The position numbers and the translations under genes were made by a program. The notes under the pieces are model-generated. The model did no database searches, was not told the origin of the DNA, and was given only the letters and a program-made list of their open reading frames with translations. Positions 8,289 through 17,543 of a stretch of 64,000 bases of DNA are shown one piece after another. How positions within the stretch are numbered: position 1 is the stretch's first letter; the number at the start of each line of letters is the position of its first letter. Origin of the DNA: Lachnospiraceae bacterium (GTDB taxonomy: Bacteria; Bacillota; Clostridia; Lachnospirales; Lachnospiraceae); assembly GCA_024694965.1 (NCBI GenBank), contig JAILJC010000212.1, positions 1-64,000 on the forward strand. Reading direction: 5' to 3'.

Positions 8289-9896
8289 TCAGTAATTATC
8301 AGGCAGATCGTTCTCTAAAAGGATATACTTATGTCCCTGCCCCTTTATCTCATAAGCACAGGAAAGAGCTTCCTCAAGCTTATCGAATGCTTTTATCTTC
8401 TCTTCCGGAAAGCCCTTGCTCAAAGCCCCGTCATATATGGGCTTCGTACGTTTCTTACCGACAAGAAGTATATGATCGCAGCAATCCGCCGCATATGTTC
8501 CAAACTTATAGTTATATTCCTCTTCCTTATCACCGAGCTCGACCATTCCGGGAGTGATCATTATCCTTATGCCGTCAAACATCTTAAGAGTTTCAACCGC
8601 TGCCCTGCTGCCCACGGGATTTGAATTGAACGCATCGTCTATGATCGTAACAAGCCCGTGCTCCCTAAGCTGCATCCTGTGCTCAACGCTCTGAAGCCGC
8701 CTTACCGGAACTTTAAGGTCCTTAAGCTTAACGCCCAGTTTATTTGCGACCGCTATCGCACCCACTACGTTTATCACATTATGGGCGCCTAAAAGCTTCA
8801 TCTGGAACTGTTCGCTTTCACCGTCGGGAGATGTGACCGTAAAATCGGTACCCTGCTGCGATACCCTGATATCTCCTGCCCTATATCCGTTTACAGCTAT
8901 CCCGGACATATCAGATATGTCTTTTTCTTCCGCCGTATCCGATGCGTCCGTATAATAAAATACCTTATTCTTATATCCCTGCGCTTTATCCCTTATGTAC
9001 CCGTTATCCCCGTTAAGGAACAGCATCCCCCCATCCGGCAGGGCATCCGCGAGTTCAAACTTCGTGTTCTTTATATTTTCCATATTAAAGAAGGTTTCAA
9101 GATGCTGAGGCCCTATCGATGTGATAATCCCGTGATGAGGATGCACGATATCACCGATCTCCTTAATATCTCCAACATGCCTTGCACCCATCTCACATAC
9201 GAAGATCTCATGCGTTGACTTAAGCGATTCCCTTATCGTCTTTACCACGCCCATCGGCGTATTGTAGCTCTCGGGCGTTACCAGCACGTTAAAACTGTCC
9301 TTTAAGAGAGTCTGTAAGTAAAACTTGACGCTTGTCTTTCCGTAGCTTCCCGTAACACCGATAACGGTAAGGCCGGGTGATTCTTTAAGCATCCTCTTTG
9401 CATCGTTTATATAGTACTGCTTTACGCCCCATTCGACGGGATGGTTTATCGTATTGGCAACTACGTTCATCAGCAGCTGGAGCCCCGTAAGGATCAAGAG
9501 CATGCCGCTTAACCTGTTTATCCCGCAAAATACAAAGGTAATTACAAGTATTGCCGCTTCGACAACGATCATGGTCGCTATCATTCTCTTGACCCTTGCG
9601 GTGTATACGAGTTTCTTCTTTGTATTAAGCCTTCTCATCGCGTTATATACAAGGATGATGAGAAGCAGAGTCAGCCAGCTTAAGATATCAAGGCCCGTAA
9701 CCGGGAAGATCAGCCTTAATATGCCTGTGACAAGTGCAAATATGAGAAGCCACTGGGGCCTTAGGTTTTTCTTAAGCCTGTTTAAATGTTCCCCGTTCTT
9801 ATAGCCGTTCAACTGGAACATATGCATGTTGTGGCGCATGGCAAGGAAGAACGCGGGGATAAAAAGTATAAAAGTAATTATTGTTCGTATGATCAT
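8289..9896 (-). CDS. Mur-ligase-family protein with N-terminal membrane domain (MurF-like)
   Basis: A 535-residue protein whose first 150 residues hold about five membrane helices (2-20, 48-66, 70-86, 105-125, 130-148) in place of the usual MurF N-terminal UDP-binding domain. The central ligase domain has the P-loop GVTGSYGKTS (about 180-189), and the C-terminal domain has DDAFNSNP. MurF adds D-Ala-D-Ala to the UDP-muramyl tripeptide; this variant may work on a membrane-bound or modified precursor. It is the last gene of a long minus-strand run, 32 bases after the hydrolase. Whether it is the organism's only MurF cannot be seen here. Confidence 0.8.
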   Translation of the reverse strand: MIIRTIITFILFIPAFFLAMRHNMHMFQLNGYKNGEHLNRLKKNLRPQWLLIFALVTGILRLIFPVTGLDILSWLTLLLIILVYNAMRRLNTKKKLVYTARVKRMIATMIVVEAAILVITFVFCGINRLSGMLLILTGLQLLMNVVANTINHPVEWGVKQYYINDAKRMLKESPGLTVIGVTGSYGKTSVKFYLQTLLKDSFNVLVTPESYNTPMGVVKTIRESLKSTHEIFVCEMGARHVGDIKEIGDIVHPHHGIITSIGPQHLETFFNMENIKNTKFELADALPDGGMLFLNGDNGYIRDKAQGYKNKVFYYTDASDTAEEKDISDMSGIAVNGYRAGDIRVSQQGTDFTVTSPDGESEQFQMKLLGAHNVINVVGAIAVANKLGVKLKDLKVPVRRLQSVEHRMQLREHGLVTIIDDAFNSNPVGSRAAVETLKMFDGIRIMITPGMVELGDKEEEYNYKFGTYAADCCDHILLVGKKRTKPIYDGALSKGFPEEKIKAFDKLEEALSCAYEIKGQGHKYILLENDLPDNY

Positions 9897-9928
9897 TTTA
9901 TTCCTTTATTTTCTGTGCTGCTCTTAGT

Positions 9929-10699
9929 CTAGCACTCAAAGTAGCTCCTCATTATATTACGGAAGATAACCGGCTGTTCAAGGAAGGAAAAATGCCCGCA
10001 GCCCTGAAGTATTGCAAGTCCGCAGTTTGGTATCATTTCCTCCATCAACTTACCGTCGCTTATCGGTGTTGCCGTATCCTTATCGCCCCAGATAAGGAGC
10101 GTATCCTGTTTGATCTTCGGCAGCAGGTCCGTTAAGTCTTCGTTTACCGCCATTACCATGCACTGCCGCATCATGGGTGAAGCATTCCTGTAATCGGCCG
10201 AGCCCTGCTGACTCCTCCAGTCATCAATGAGCTCGGGAAACAGCGCATATATGAGCTTAACGCTTACTATCTTCTTTATAATCTTGTACTTTCTTATATT
10301 GAATTTCTGCTTAAATGACCTTTTCGGCATGATACCGGCGCTGTCTATGAGCACTAAGTTCTTTATCTCAAACGGTATGCTCTCCCTCGCCGCAAGCTTG
10401 ATTATTATCCTTCCGCCGTAGGAATGTCCTATAAGAGTCGCCTTCCTTATATCAAGCGCCTCCATGAACTTAATGAAAAAATCCGCGTAAGCATCCACAT
10501 TCCAGGGCTCTTTAGGCTCATCGGATCCGCCGAAACCGGGTAAGTCAAACTGGACAAAGCGGTATTTTTCGTTTATCGAATCCGCCACGGAATCATAAAC
10601 TCCAAGGTCTGTGCCCCATCCCTGGAGCATCACGACCGTATCGTCTCCCGATCCGGTTATCTTATAGCATATGTTCAATCCGTCAACTTCTATGTTCAT
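9929..10699 (-). CDS. Alpha/beta hydrolase
   Basis: A 256-residue alpha/beta hydrolase. The oxyanion region is MLQGWGTD, the nucleophile Ser is in GHSYGG, the acid Asp is in WGDKDTATP and the His is in GCGHFSFLEQP, so the triad is complete. The substrate is unknown. Its ATG overlaps the stop of the GH9-like gene in an ATGA, so the two are translationally coupled. The C-terminal FLEQP motif is common in small-ester or C-C hydrolases of this family. Confidence 0.9.
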   Translation of the reverse strand: MNIEVDGLNICYKITGSGDDTVVMLQGWGTDLGVYDSVADSINEKYRFVQFDLPGFGGSDEPKEPWNVDAYADFFIKFMEALDIRKATLIGHSYGGRIIIKLAARESIPFEIKNLVLIDSAGIMPKRSFKQKFNIRKYKIIKKIVSVKLIYALFPELIDDWRSQQGSADYRNASPMMRQCMVMAVNEDLTDLLPKIKQDTLLIWGDKDTATPISDGKLMEEMIPNCGLAILQGCGHFSFLEQPVIFRNIMRSYFEC

Positions 10700-12141
10700 C
10701 TTCCTCTTCCCGTTTTCTTTTTCTGCTTTGCGTCATTTGCCGTCGGTTCTTTATCTTCGTAAATATAACTGTCGATAAGTCCCGATAAGATAAATTCCTG
10801 CGGCTCGTTGTAGTATTCCGATCCGTGATCATAAGCATAGTCTTTACCCAACGCATTTCTTCCATACAGGAAAGCGAGCCTGTCCTCGCAGCACTCAACA
10901 TAAGTAATACTCTTGCTTATGTAATTACCCAACACCACAAGCCTGGCGTTATCAAAAGCCTCTTTTACAGCTTCCTCTTCATTTTCACTATCGGAAACAG
11001 TAAAGAACTCCTCCTCCGGAGACTGCTTGACCACGGTATTTATATCATTCATAAGTGTGGTTATGAATATCTCGGCCACGTCAAGTTCAATGCTGTAATA
11101 GCAGGTAAGATATGCCACCGACCCGAAATATCCGCTTGCTTCTTCATTAAGTCCCTTCTGCAGTCCGTTCGGATTGCTGCCTGCGTAGCTTTCGGCGGTA
11201 AGCCGGTATTCCTTGATGCCTGTTAGCTTATACAGCTGCGCCGAAGCCCAGAACCGCTTGTCGTCACAGGGCTTCGTAGCGGAATACATTCCCTTTTCGT
11301 AATTATCCTCCGCCACATCATACACTGCCTGTGCTATCTTTGTACATTCGTCCGCAAATGCCTTATCGTATTCACTGTAGTTATAGGCAAACATCGCAAA
11401 CACCGCAGCATACTGGTACTGCCTTCCCACATCTGAATGCAGGAACGAAGGGCTTATCTCATCCTCGTCAAAAAACTCCTTAAGTACATCTATATCATCT
11501 TTTGCGATAAGTACCGTCTTTGGAACCTGTTTTCTTTCATCATCCAAAGAAATATCTGCCGCATCCGGAAAAAACTCATTGGAAAGCAGCCTGTCCGCTA
11601 TCCTCATGAAGCTTTGCCCCATGTTTTCCTCCGTGACCTTATCTGCCTCTTTATTGCCCGCAAAATAGTCAAGCCTTTTGGAAAGCAGCTCCTTATACAG
11701 TCCACCGGTTATCGTAAAGGGCTCCGATCTTGCTCCCTTATCGGTCTTTATGTAATACTTTCCTTCCTTCTTTACCTCCGTAAGATCACACACGGCGATG
11801 TTTTTTCCATCCGTTTCTCCGTTAATGTCATCCTCATCCCGTCTGTAACGTATCTTTCCTTCGTACACCGCTTTATCGGTGTCCGCATTCATAACCCTGA
11901 AGGCTTCATCACCGTCCGGGTCTACCACCATTGCCCGCTTAGAACCTGCGGACTCGTATATCCCGGCTCCCGTTGTGATAACGGTGTTTATCTCAGGCAC
12001 ATTATTACTTACCGTGATCCCCGTATCGTAATCGGGTGCAGGTACTAAAGGCTCGGGCTCCGGTCTCTTTTTACCGCACCCGGATGCCAGTATCATGATA
12101 ACGGCCGCGCCGGCAAGGATCAAAGATAAACGCCTACTCAT
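10696..12141 (-). CDS. Lipoprotein with CelD_N-like Ig domain and degenerate GH9-like domain
   Basis: An exported lipoprotein: the ATG at 12141 (MSRRLSLIL) follows AAGGA and leads to a signal peptide ending in the lipobox LASGC. An earlier in-frame GTG at 12165 lacks a ribosome-binding site. Residues about 45-150 match the Ig-like N-terminal domain of GH9 cellulases (NTVITTGAGIYE, KRAMVVDPDG, YYIKTDKGARSEPFTI). The rest resembles the helical GH9 barrel (KRFWASAQLYKLTG), but I cannot find the usual catalytic DAGD stretch or the C-terminal NEVAI-like acid, so it may be non-catalytic. It lies in an operon with a membrane protein and a hydrolase. A wall-glycan binding role is inferred. Confidence 0.65.
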   Translation of the reverse strand: MSRRLSLILAGAAVIMILASGCGKKRPEPEPLVPAPDYDTGITVSNNVPEINTVITTGAGIYESAGSKRAMVVDPDGDEAFRVMNADTDKAVYEGKIRYRRDEDDINGETDGKNIAVCDLTEVKKEGKYYIKTDKGARSEPFTITGGLYKELLSKRLDYFAGNKEADKVTEENMGQSFMRIADRLLSNEFFPDAADISLDDERKQVPKTVLIAKDDIDVLKEFFDEDEISPSFLHSDVGRQYQYAAVFAMFAYNYSEYDKAFADECTKIAQAVYDVAEDNYEKGMYSATKPCDDKRFWASAQLYKLTGIKEYRLTAESYAGSNPNGLQKGLNEEASGYFGSVAYLTCYYSIELDVAEIFITTLMNDINTVVKQSPEEEFFTVSDSENEEEAVKEAFDNARLVVLGNYISKSITYVECCEDRLAFLYGRNALGKDYAYDHGSEYYNEPQEFILSGLIDSYIYEDKEPTANDAKQKKKTGRGR

Positions 12142-13894
12142 GCCCTTCCTTTCCGGAAGCGGCACTTCTCCTCTTTCTTATGAACAGAACGATCACGCAC
12201 ACTGCCGTTACAAGGCTTATTATTTCCGATATGTGCATCAGAACTGTTCCGTTATAGCTTACCTTAAGCCTTCCCGTATTACCGTTTAAATATACCCGGC
12301 ACATGCCGTTATGTCCTTCTCCGGTCACCGTTAAGGCAGTCTTCTTTCCGCTGCCGTCGGTTATCCCGGCACCGTATCCCAGATAATATATGAAAGGAAC
12401 ATCAACGCTATTCACGCTTTCCCCTATATCGGCTTCTATCGTGTTCTTTACCCGCGTAAAGGGGATCTCGCTCCCGTTATCGGCGATCATCTTCTCACTG
12501 TCATCAACAAGGCTTCCCATCTCCTTTACAGCCTCGGGCAGCCATTCACCCGCAATGACATTGGCCGTGACCGGTTTATATGAATAGTAGTCATCCGAAT
12601 AATCGTAGTACCCTGTAATGCCCGATTTATACGCATTGAAGGCACTCACACCGTTAAGCAGGAGAATCACTATAAGTACTACCGCACCAAGGTTTACGGA
12701 GCTTATCCCATCATCCGGATCTATGCTTAGCAAACGATTCCGGCCTTCTTCATCATCCCTTCCGGCAACCCTTGCATATATGAGGCCTGCTGCCACCGAA
12801 AACAGACAGGATCCCATTATGAAGAACCTCCAGGGAAACTGGATGAAGCTTATAAACCTCCCAAGCCTCTCCCAAGGCATCAGATCACAGGCAAGCAGTG
12901 TAAACAGTATGCCCGCAAGGATAAGCAGATCGGCATACCCAACAATGTTTATTTTAATCTGGCTGTATGCCTGATCGCCTGTTTTATTGTTTGCTGTCTT
13001 TGGGAACTTCTTTCTAATGAATATCCTCGGGATAAGAATAAGGATACATACGCTGCCAAGCCCCGGAAAAGCAGGTCCGAACAGGTTAACAAACCTTACC
13101 GCCTCATCAACGGGCTCCATCCACGGCGTACTCACATAGAATACGGTATTTATAAACTGCTCCAGCATGGGCAGCCAGTAGAAGCAGGTGATAAGAAGCG
13201 TAACTATTGTGCTGCAGATAAGCCTTAAGAACACCTTCTTATTTAAGAAAACCTTCTTAAAGCATATGATAAGAGCCGCCAGTCCGAACAGCGTACACAT
13301 CACAAAGCTCGAGGTATGGCACAAAAGTATTCCCGCATATCCGAGCACGAACAGCTGCGGCTTATCCATTTCCTCATAGACCGCATTGTATATCGCGTAT
13401 ATCACAAAGGGGATAAAGATGAATGCCGTATATTCCCCGACCGCAGCCCTTACATAGATATCATCGAGATGGTACTGGCAAAGGGTGAGGGTAACGGAAG
13501 CAATTAAAGCTCCGAAGGTCGATCCCGTCATTTTCTTAACACAGTAATATACCGACAGATAGCACAATATTATGCATACGGCGACAAAGATATGGTAGCT
13601 TGCGTTTATCGATACACCGATGACCCGAAGCAGTGCCGGTATGTACAGAAGGAAATCAGGATAGAACATGGAGCTTGCATATCCCGCTCCCCCGAAAAAG
13701 AGAACATTTATCTTAAGAAAAGGCTTACCCAACATAATGCCTTCCTTAAGACTTTCAATCCTCAAAAGGTGGTAGTCCAGGTCATGTCCGTTTACACAAT
13801 ACCTTGAAATGAGCGGTGCACACGCAATGACCATCGTAATAAGGAACACTGCCGCACTTATTTGGTTTTTCCTGTTTTTAAAGTATTCCTTCAT
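12134..13894 (-). CDS. Polytopic membrane protein, GT-C/PTPS-related type
   Basis: A 586-residue protein with roughly ten or more membrane helices and a short first extracellular loop containing NGHDLDYHLLRIESLKEG. The acidic/His loop after the first helix is the arrangement of GT-C glycosyltransferases and of the PTPS-related membrane family, which use polyprenyl-phosphate sugars. A C-terminal soluble segment (about residues 430-550) precedes a last helix and a basic tail. It starts 2 bases after the esterase stop, and its end overlaps the GH9-like lipoprotein start by 8 bases. The role as an envelope glycan transferase is inferred; the family is poorly characterised. Confidence 0.7.
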   Translation of the reverse strand: MKEYFKNRKNQISAAVFLITMVIACAPLISRYCVNGHDLDYHLLRIESLKEGIMLGKPFLKINVLFFGGAGYASSMFYPDFLLYIPALLRVIGVSINASYHIFVAVCIILCYLSVYYCVKKMTGSTFGALIASVTLTLCQYHLDDIYVRAAVGEYTAFIFIPFVIYAIYNAVYEEMDKPQLFVLGYAGILLCHTSSFVMCTLFGLAALIICFKKVFLNKKVFLRLICSTIVTLLITCFYWLPMLEQFINTVFYVSTPWMEPVDEAVRFVNLFGPAFPGLGSVCILILIPRIFIRKKFPKTANNKTGDQAYSQIKINIVGYADLLILAGILFTLLACDLMPWERLGRFISFIQFPWRFFIMGSCLFSVAAGLIYARVAGRDDEEGRNRLLSIDPDDGISSVNLGAVVLIVILLLNGVSAFNAYKSGITGYYDYSDDYYSYKPVTANVIAGEWLPEAVKEMGSLVDDSEKMIADNGSEIPFTRVKNTIEADIGESVNSVDVPFIYYLGYGAGITDGSGKKTALTVTGEGHNGMCRVYLNGNTGRLKVSYNGTVLMHISEIISLVTAVCVIVLFIRKRRSAASGKEGHE

Positions 13895-13896
13895 CC

Positions 13897-14736
13897 CTAC
13901 ATCTCTTCCAGCATTTCATAAGTCTTGTTAAGCGTGTCTGATTCTTCCCTTGTTTTTAAGAATACGCCCGAACAATACGCGGAATGCGTATTCCAAGCCT
14001 CCTTAACCTCATACAGTTCCGTCTCCATACCGAGAATGGAAGCCTTGTCGCAGAAAGCCTGCGCCTGATCCCAGCCCAGCAGTCCGTCATGTTTGCTGTG
14101 TATCATCTTTAGCTTAAAATCATCCCTTGCAGAAAGCATGGAATAGGGCTCTCCCTTCTTCCAGTCGCTTACTTCCTTGCTGCCAAACAGGTATTTAAGG
14201 AGCGTTTTTTCGGTCCCCGTTTTTTCATAGTCAAAGCACAGGGGTCCCGCCATCAAAAGCAGTCCGTTAAATTCATCTTTTGAAATCGAAAACCTCTCCT
14301 GCCTTGCCCCGTCAAAGCACAGGACCGCCGCAAGATGGGCACCCGCGGATGAACCCATAAGTATCGTCTTATCGTATGATAAGCCCTTTTCCTTTATGTA
14401 TTTCCTTATCTCAGCATAATCCTTAAATACATCATCCGCTATATCCTCATAGGTATATTTAGGAGTTTTACGGTATTCCGGCATAAAACAGTCGTATCCA
14501 TGCATCGCAAGGTTCTGTCCGATATAGAAATCCTGCTTCGGGCTGTGAGAGTTCCAGCCTCCACCGTGAATATATATTATGAGCTTATCCTTCTTATCGC
14601 CTGCTGCCGGAAAGAACATAAAATACTGATCCTTTCCGCCCCAAACTACCTCATCCGCCTTTACGGTCTTTTTAACCTTTAGGAGCGGAACTATAAATTT
14701 CGGGTAGCTTAAGTATTCCCTTACAGTATCATTCAT
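13897..14736 (-). CDS. Alpha/beta hydrolase fold esterase
   Basis: An esterase/lipase of the BD-FAE or hormone-sensitive-lipase type: oxyanion hole HGGGW, nucleophile Ser in GSSAGAH, acid Asp in HSKHDGLLGW, and a C-terminal His in NTHSAYC. The ATG at 14736 overlaps the preceding stop in ATGAATGA, so translation is coupled; the longer reading from TTG 14769 is not supported. No signal peptide is seen, so it is probably cytoplasmic. Carbohydrate-ester deacetylation is plausible from the neighbours but not shown. Confidence 0.85.
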   Translation of the reverse strand: MNDTVREYLSYPKFIVPLLKVKKTVKADEVVWGGKDQYFMFFPAAGDKKDKLIIYIHGGGWNSHSPKQDFYIGQNLAMHGYDCFMPEYRKTPKYTYEDIADDVFKDYAEIRKYIKEKGLSYDKTILMGSSAGAHLAAVLCFDGARQERFSISKDEFNGLLLMAGPLCFDYEKTGTEKTLLKYLFGSKEVSDWKKGEPYSMLSARDDFKLKMIHSKHDGLLGWDQAQAFCDKASILGMETELYEVKEAWNTHSAYCSGVFLKTREESDTLNKTYEMLEEM

Positions 14737-16138
14737 CTTTGTTTTCCGTTTCTTTTTCCTTATCCTCAACCAGCTCCGAGAAGCTGAAGGTCACGTCATT
14801 CCCGTCATTTGCAATGCTCACCGAGTAGCTCTTTGTCTTGCAGCCGTCCTTGCTCAAAGTGATCACGTGCGCACCGGTTACCTTAGGCGTACTTGTCGGA
14901 GCTATGCCTATATAATTGCCGTCAAGGTATACCTCAGCTCCCGAGGGCTGTTCAATGTACAGTTTCTTCTCACCCGAGATCACTGCCTTGTTCGTGCTTG
15001 AAGAAGATGTTGTTGTCGTTGTACTTAAGCTGTCGGATGATAAGCTGTTACTGCTTACCGTCTGTGTCGAAGATGACGATGAGCTCGATGAAGAACTCGA
15101 AGAAGAATCGGTATCCTCATCCATAGTAACTTCTATCTCGGCGTAATCGGAACCCACCCTTATGTTTGAAGTTATGGTCTGGTATCCCGCACATTCGACC
15201 CTTATCGCATGTACGCCGAACTCAAGCGGTACCCTGTCGGTAAATTCGGTTATCTCATCATCCACATACAGCCTTGCGTAGTCGGGCGTGATCGTAAATT
15301 TGATATGTCCGATCGCAACTTCTTCTATCTCGATCTTTGACAGATCGAGGGATGACTCTTTATCCCTTACGACATTTATCTGTTCCTGGCCGGCATATCC
15401 GCGGTTCGTTACCTTTACAAGGTAGCTTCCCTCACCTACGGGGATCAGCATCTCCTCGGTGATCGGCTTTATTATCTCCTGTCCTATCTCGATCCATCCG
15501 CCGACGAAATACGTGTCGTTCAATACCCTTATGTATCCATGGCCCTTATCCACTACGACAGAGAGTATCTGCTTGTCGATCCCGCGGACGATGAGAGTGT
15601 CAAGTTCTGTAACGTCCATGATCTCGGCTTCCCTGCCCTGTGAGAAGATCTTTAAGTCGTCCGTGAACTTATACGCATCATCGGCTATCATCATTATCTT
15701 CTTGCGTTCGTCAAACGAAAACCTTGTAACGTCCGAATACGTCCAGGTTTTATCCGTTACCTTTATGCCGGTAAGCTTTCTTAGGCTCTTTGTATAATCA
15801 ATCTCAAATATCTCACCGGGGGCAAGCTGGGCAAGAGTCATCACATCACCGTACTTGCCTTCGATCTTTATCCCGTCCTCATACGGCAGTTCATATATCT
15901 TCCCCGAAACGATATCCTGAAACTTCATCATCCGGTGCTTCTCATCAACCTTTAAAAGGATGCCCCGGACCCCGTCATCGGTCTCTTCCGAAATCTCCGC
16001 GGCGGGCTCTTCCTGCATTTCAAGCTCGGCCTGCACCCTGTCGTTCGCCCGCTCTTTGGCATATTCCATTATTATAAGGTAACAGCCTGTGAACATTATA
16101 AACAATATAACGCATATAGGCACTATGGCTTTTCTCAT
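14729..16138 (-). CDS. Membrane-anchored PEGA-domain protein
   Basis: One N-terminal membrane helix (about residues 5-25), then a long extracellular part. Two PEGA-type domains are visible: one around residues 290-345 (FTITPDYARLYVDDE, VPLEFGVHAIRVECAGY) and one near the C-terminus (YIEQPSGAEVYLDGNYIG, GAHVITLSKDGC). They are joined by an extremely Ser/Thr-rich linker of about 45 residues with a run of 13 serines. PEGA domains are found in surface proteins and are thought to bind wall glycans. It lies 15 bases after cca and is coupled to the esterase. Function unknown. Confidence 0.85.
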   Translation of the reverse strand: MRKAIVPICVILFIMFTGCYLIIMEYAKERANDRVQAELEMQEEPAAEISEETDDGVRGILLKVDEKHRMMKFQDIVSGKIYELPYEDGIKIEGKYGDVMTLAQLAPGEIFEIDYTKSLRKLTGIKVTDKTWTYSDVTRFSFDERKKIMMIADDAYKFTDDLKIFSQGREAEIMDVTELDTLIVRGIDKQILSVVVDKGHGYIRVLNDTYFVGGWIEIGQEIIKPITEEMLIPVGEGSYLVKVTNRGYAGQEQINVVRDKESSLDLSKIEIEEVAIGHIKFTITPDYARLYVDDEITEFTDRVPLEFGVHAIRVECAGYQTITSNIRVGSDYAEIEVTMDEDTDSSSSSSSSSSSSSTQTVSSNSLSSDSLSTTTTTSSSSTNKAVISGEKKLYIEQPSGAEVYLDGNYIGIAPTSTPKVTGAHVITLSKDGCKTKSYSVSIANDGNDVTFSFSELVEDKEKETENKDE

Positions 16139-16153
16139 CTACCTCTTCCTTTG

Positions 16154-17515
16154 TCACCCCTGAACTTTCCTTACCTTCTCCATAAGATACTCTGCCGTGT
16201 TATGCTCCGGTACATCTAGCACATCCTCAAACAGCATTTCAAGCATCTCCCCAAGTCCGGGCCCGGGCTTTACTCCGGCCTTTATAAGGTCATTCCCCGT
16301 TACGGCAAGCTCCTTTATAGAAAGGCAGTCGCCCCTCTCCTTTATCCTTAGATACATCCGCTCAAAGTCATCTATATCCTTAAGCTTTGCTTCCCGCTCC
16401 ATCATGCTCTGTGCGCATATGTCACAGCGGCGTACGATGAGCCAAAGCGGTATCAGTTCCCTTGATATCTCAACTATGGTCCGCCTTACCCTCGGCTCCG
16501 TAAGCTTACGCCTGTGGTCATGATACTTAACGAGCCTGCGTACCTTATTCATAGTATCATTATCATACTTAAGGCGCCTTAATATATCCGCGGCTATCTT
16601 CTCGCTTATGAACGCATGACCCTTGAAATGATCTCTTCCGGTTTCTTCATCAACTGTCCTTGCCTCAGGCTTCCCGCAGTCATGCAGCAGCATGGTAAGC
16701 CGAAGGAGCTTTATATCGTTATCGCTTAATCCATCATCATATTTAACCGAATTTTTCAGCGCTTCTATCGTATGGATTCCCACGCTGTACATATGATGCG
16801 GCGTATTCTGTCCGGTTTCCATCATAAGGTCAAACTCCGGGAGGATCACCTTTGATACTCCGGTTTCATACAGTATAAGGAGCTTTTCCGGATGCTTTGA
16901 AGTTAAAAGCTTCTGAAGCTCCATCCTTATCCTCTCGGCACTTATGAGCTTAAGGCTATCTTTAAGCTCTCCCACCGCTTCAAGCGTTTTTTCGTCTATT
17001 TCATAATCAAGCTGGGCCGCAAACCTGACTGCGCGAAGGATACGCAGGGCATCCTCGTTAAACCTCTCCACAGGGTCCCCCACCGCCTTAATGACTTTGT
17101 TTTCCATGTCCTTAAGGCCGCCGAACAAGTCCACCAATCCCGCTTCATCATTGTATGCCATTGCATTTATGGTAAAGTCGCGCCTCTTTAAGTCTTCTTC
17201 AAGGCTCTTTGTAAAAGTCACCTGTTTGGGATGCCTGCCATCTTCATATATTCCATCTATCCTGTAGGTGGTCACTTCATACCCTTCATTACCAAACATG
17301 ATCGTTACGGTGCCATGCTGGATGCCTGTATCGATGGTCCTCCGAAACAGCGATTTTACCTGTAACGGCGAGGCTGAAGTGGTTATGTCCCAGTCGTTCG
17401 GTTCCTTACCCAACAAAGAATCCCGCACGCATCCTCCCACGGCATAAGCCTCGAAGCCTTCATCTGTTAGCTTATTGATGATAAGCCTGACCTTATCCGG
17501 TAGTTTGATCTGCAT
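16154..17515 (-). CDS. cca: CCA-adding tRNA nucleotidyltransferase with HD domain
   Basis: A 453-residue class II nucleotidyltransferase that adds or repairs the 3' CCA of tRNAs. The head has the GG motif (AVGGCVRDSLLG) and the catalytic acids in NDWDITTS, followed by the conserved RRDFTINAMAY and EDALRILRAVRFA. A C-terminal HD phosphohydrolase domain is present (LLHDCGKPEA). Start supported by GAGGT 9 bases upstream. Neither tRNA gene in this window encodes its CCA end, which fits the need for this enzyme. It lies between ackA (28 bases upstream) and the PEGA gene. Confidence 0.95.
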   Translation of the reverse strand: MQIKLPDKVRLIINKLTDEGFEAYAVGGCVRDSLLGKEPNDWDITTSASPLQVKSLFRRTIDTGIQHGTVTIMFGNEGYEVTTYRIDGIYEDGRHPKQVTFTKSLEEDLKRRDFTINAMAYNDEAGLVDLFGGLKDMENKVIKAVGDPVERFNEDALRILRAVRFAAQLDYEIDEKTLEAVGELKDSLKLISAERIRMELQKLLTSKHPEKLLILYETGVSKVILPEFDLMMETGQNTPHHMYSVGIHTIEALKNSVKYDDGLSDNDIKLLRLTMLLHDCGKPEARTVDEETGRDHFKGHAFISEKIAADILRRLKYDNDTMNKVRRLVKYHDHRRKLTEPRVRRTIVEISRELIPLWLIVRRCDICAQSMMEREAKLKDIDDFERMYLRIKERGDCLSIKELAVTGNDLIKAGVKPGPGLGEMLEMLFEDVLDVPEHNTAEYLMEKVRKVQG

Positions 17516-17543
17516 ACGGGATACCTCTGTATTTCAAATAAGA

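Noticed and set aside
14893-15146. Overlapping plus-strand frames across the PEGA protein gene
   Set aside because: They are shadows produced by the Ser/Thr-rich linker read backwards and lack start signals.
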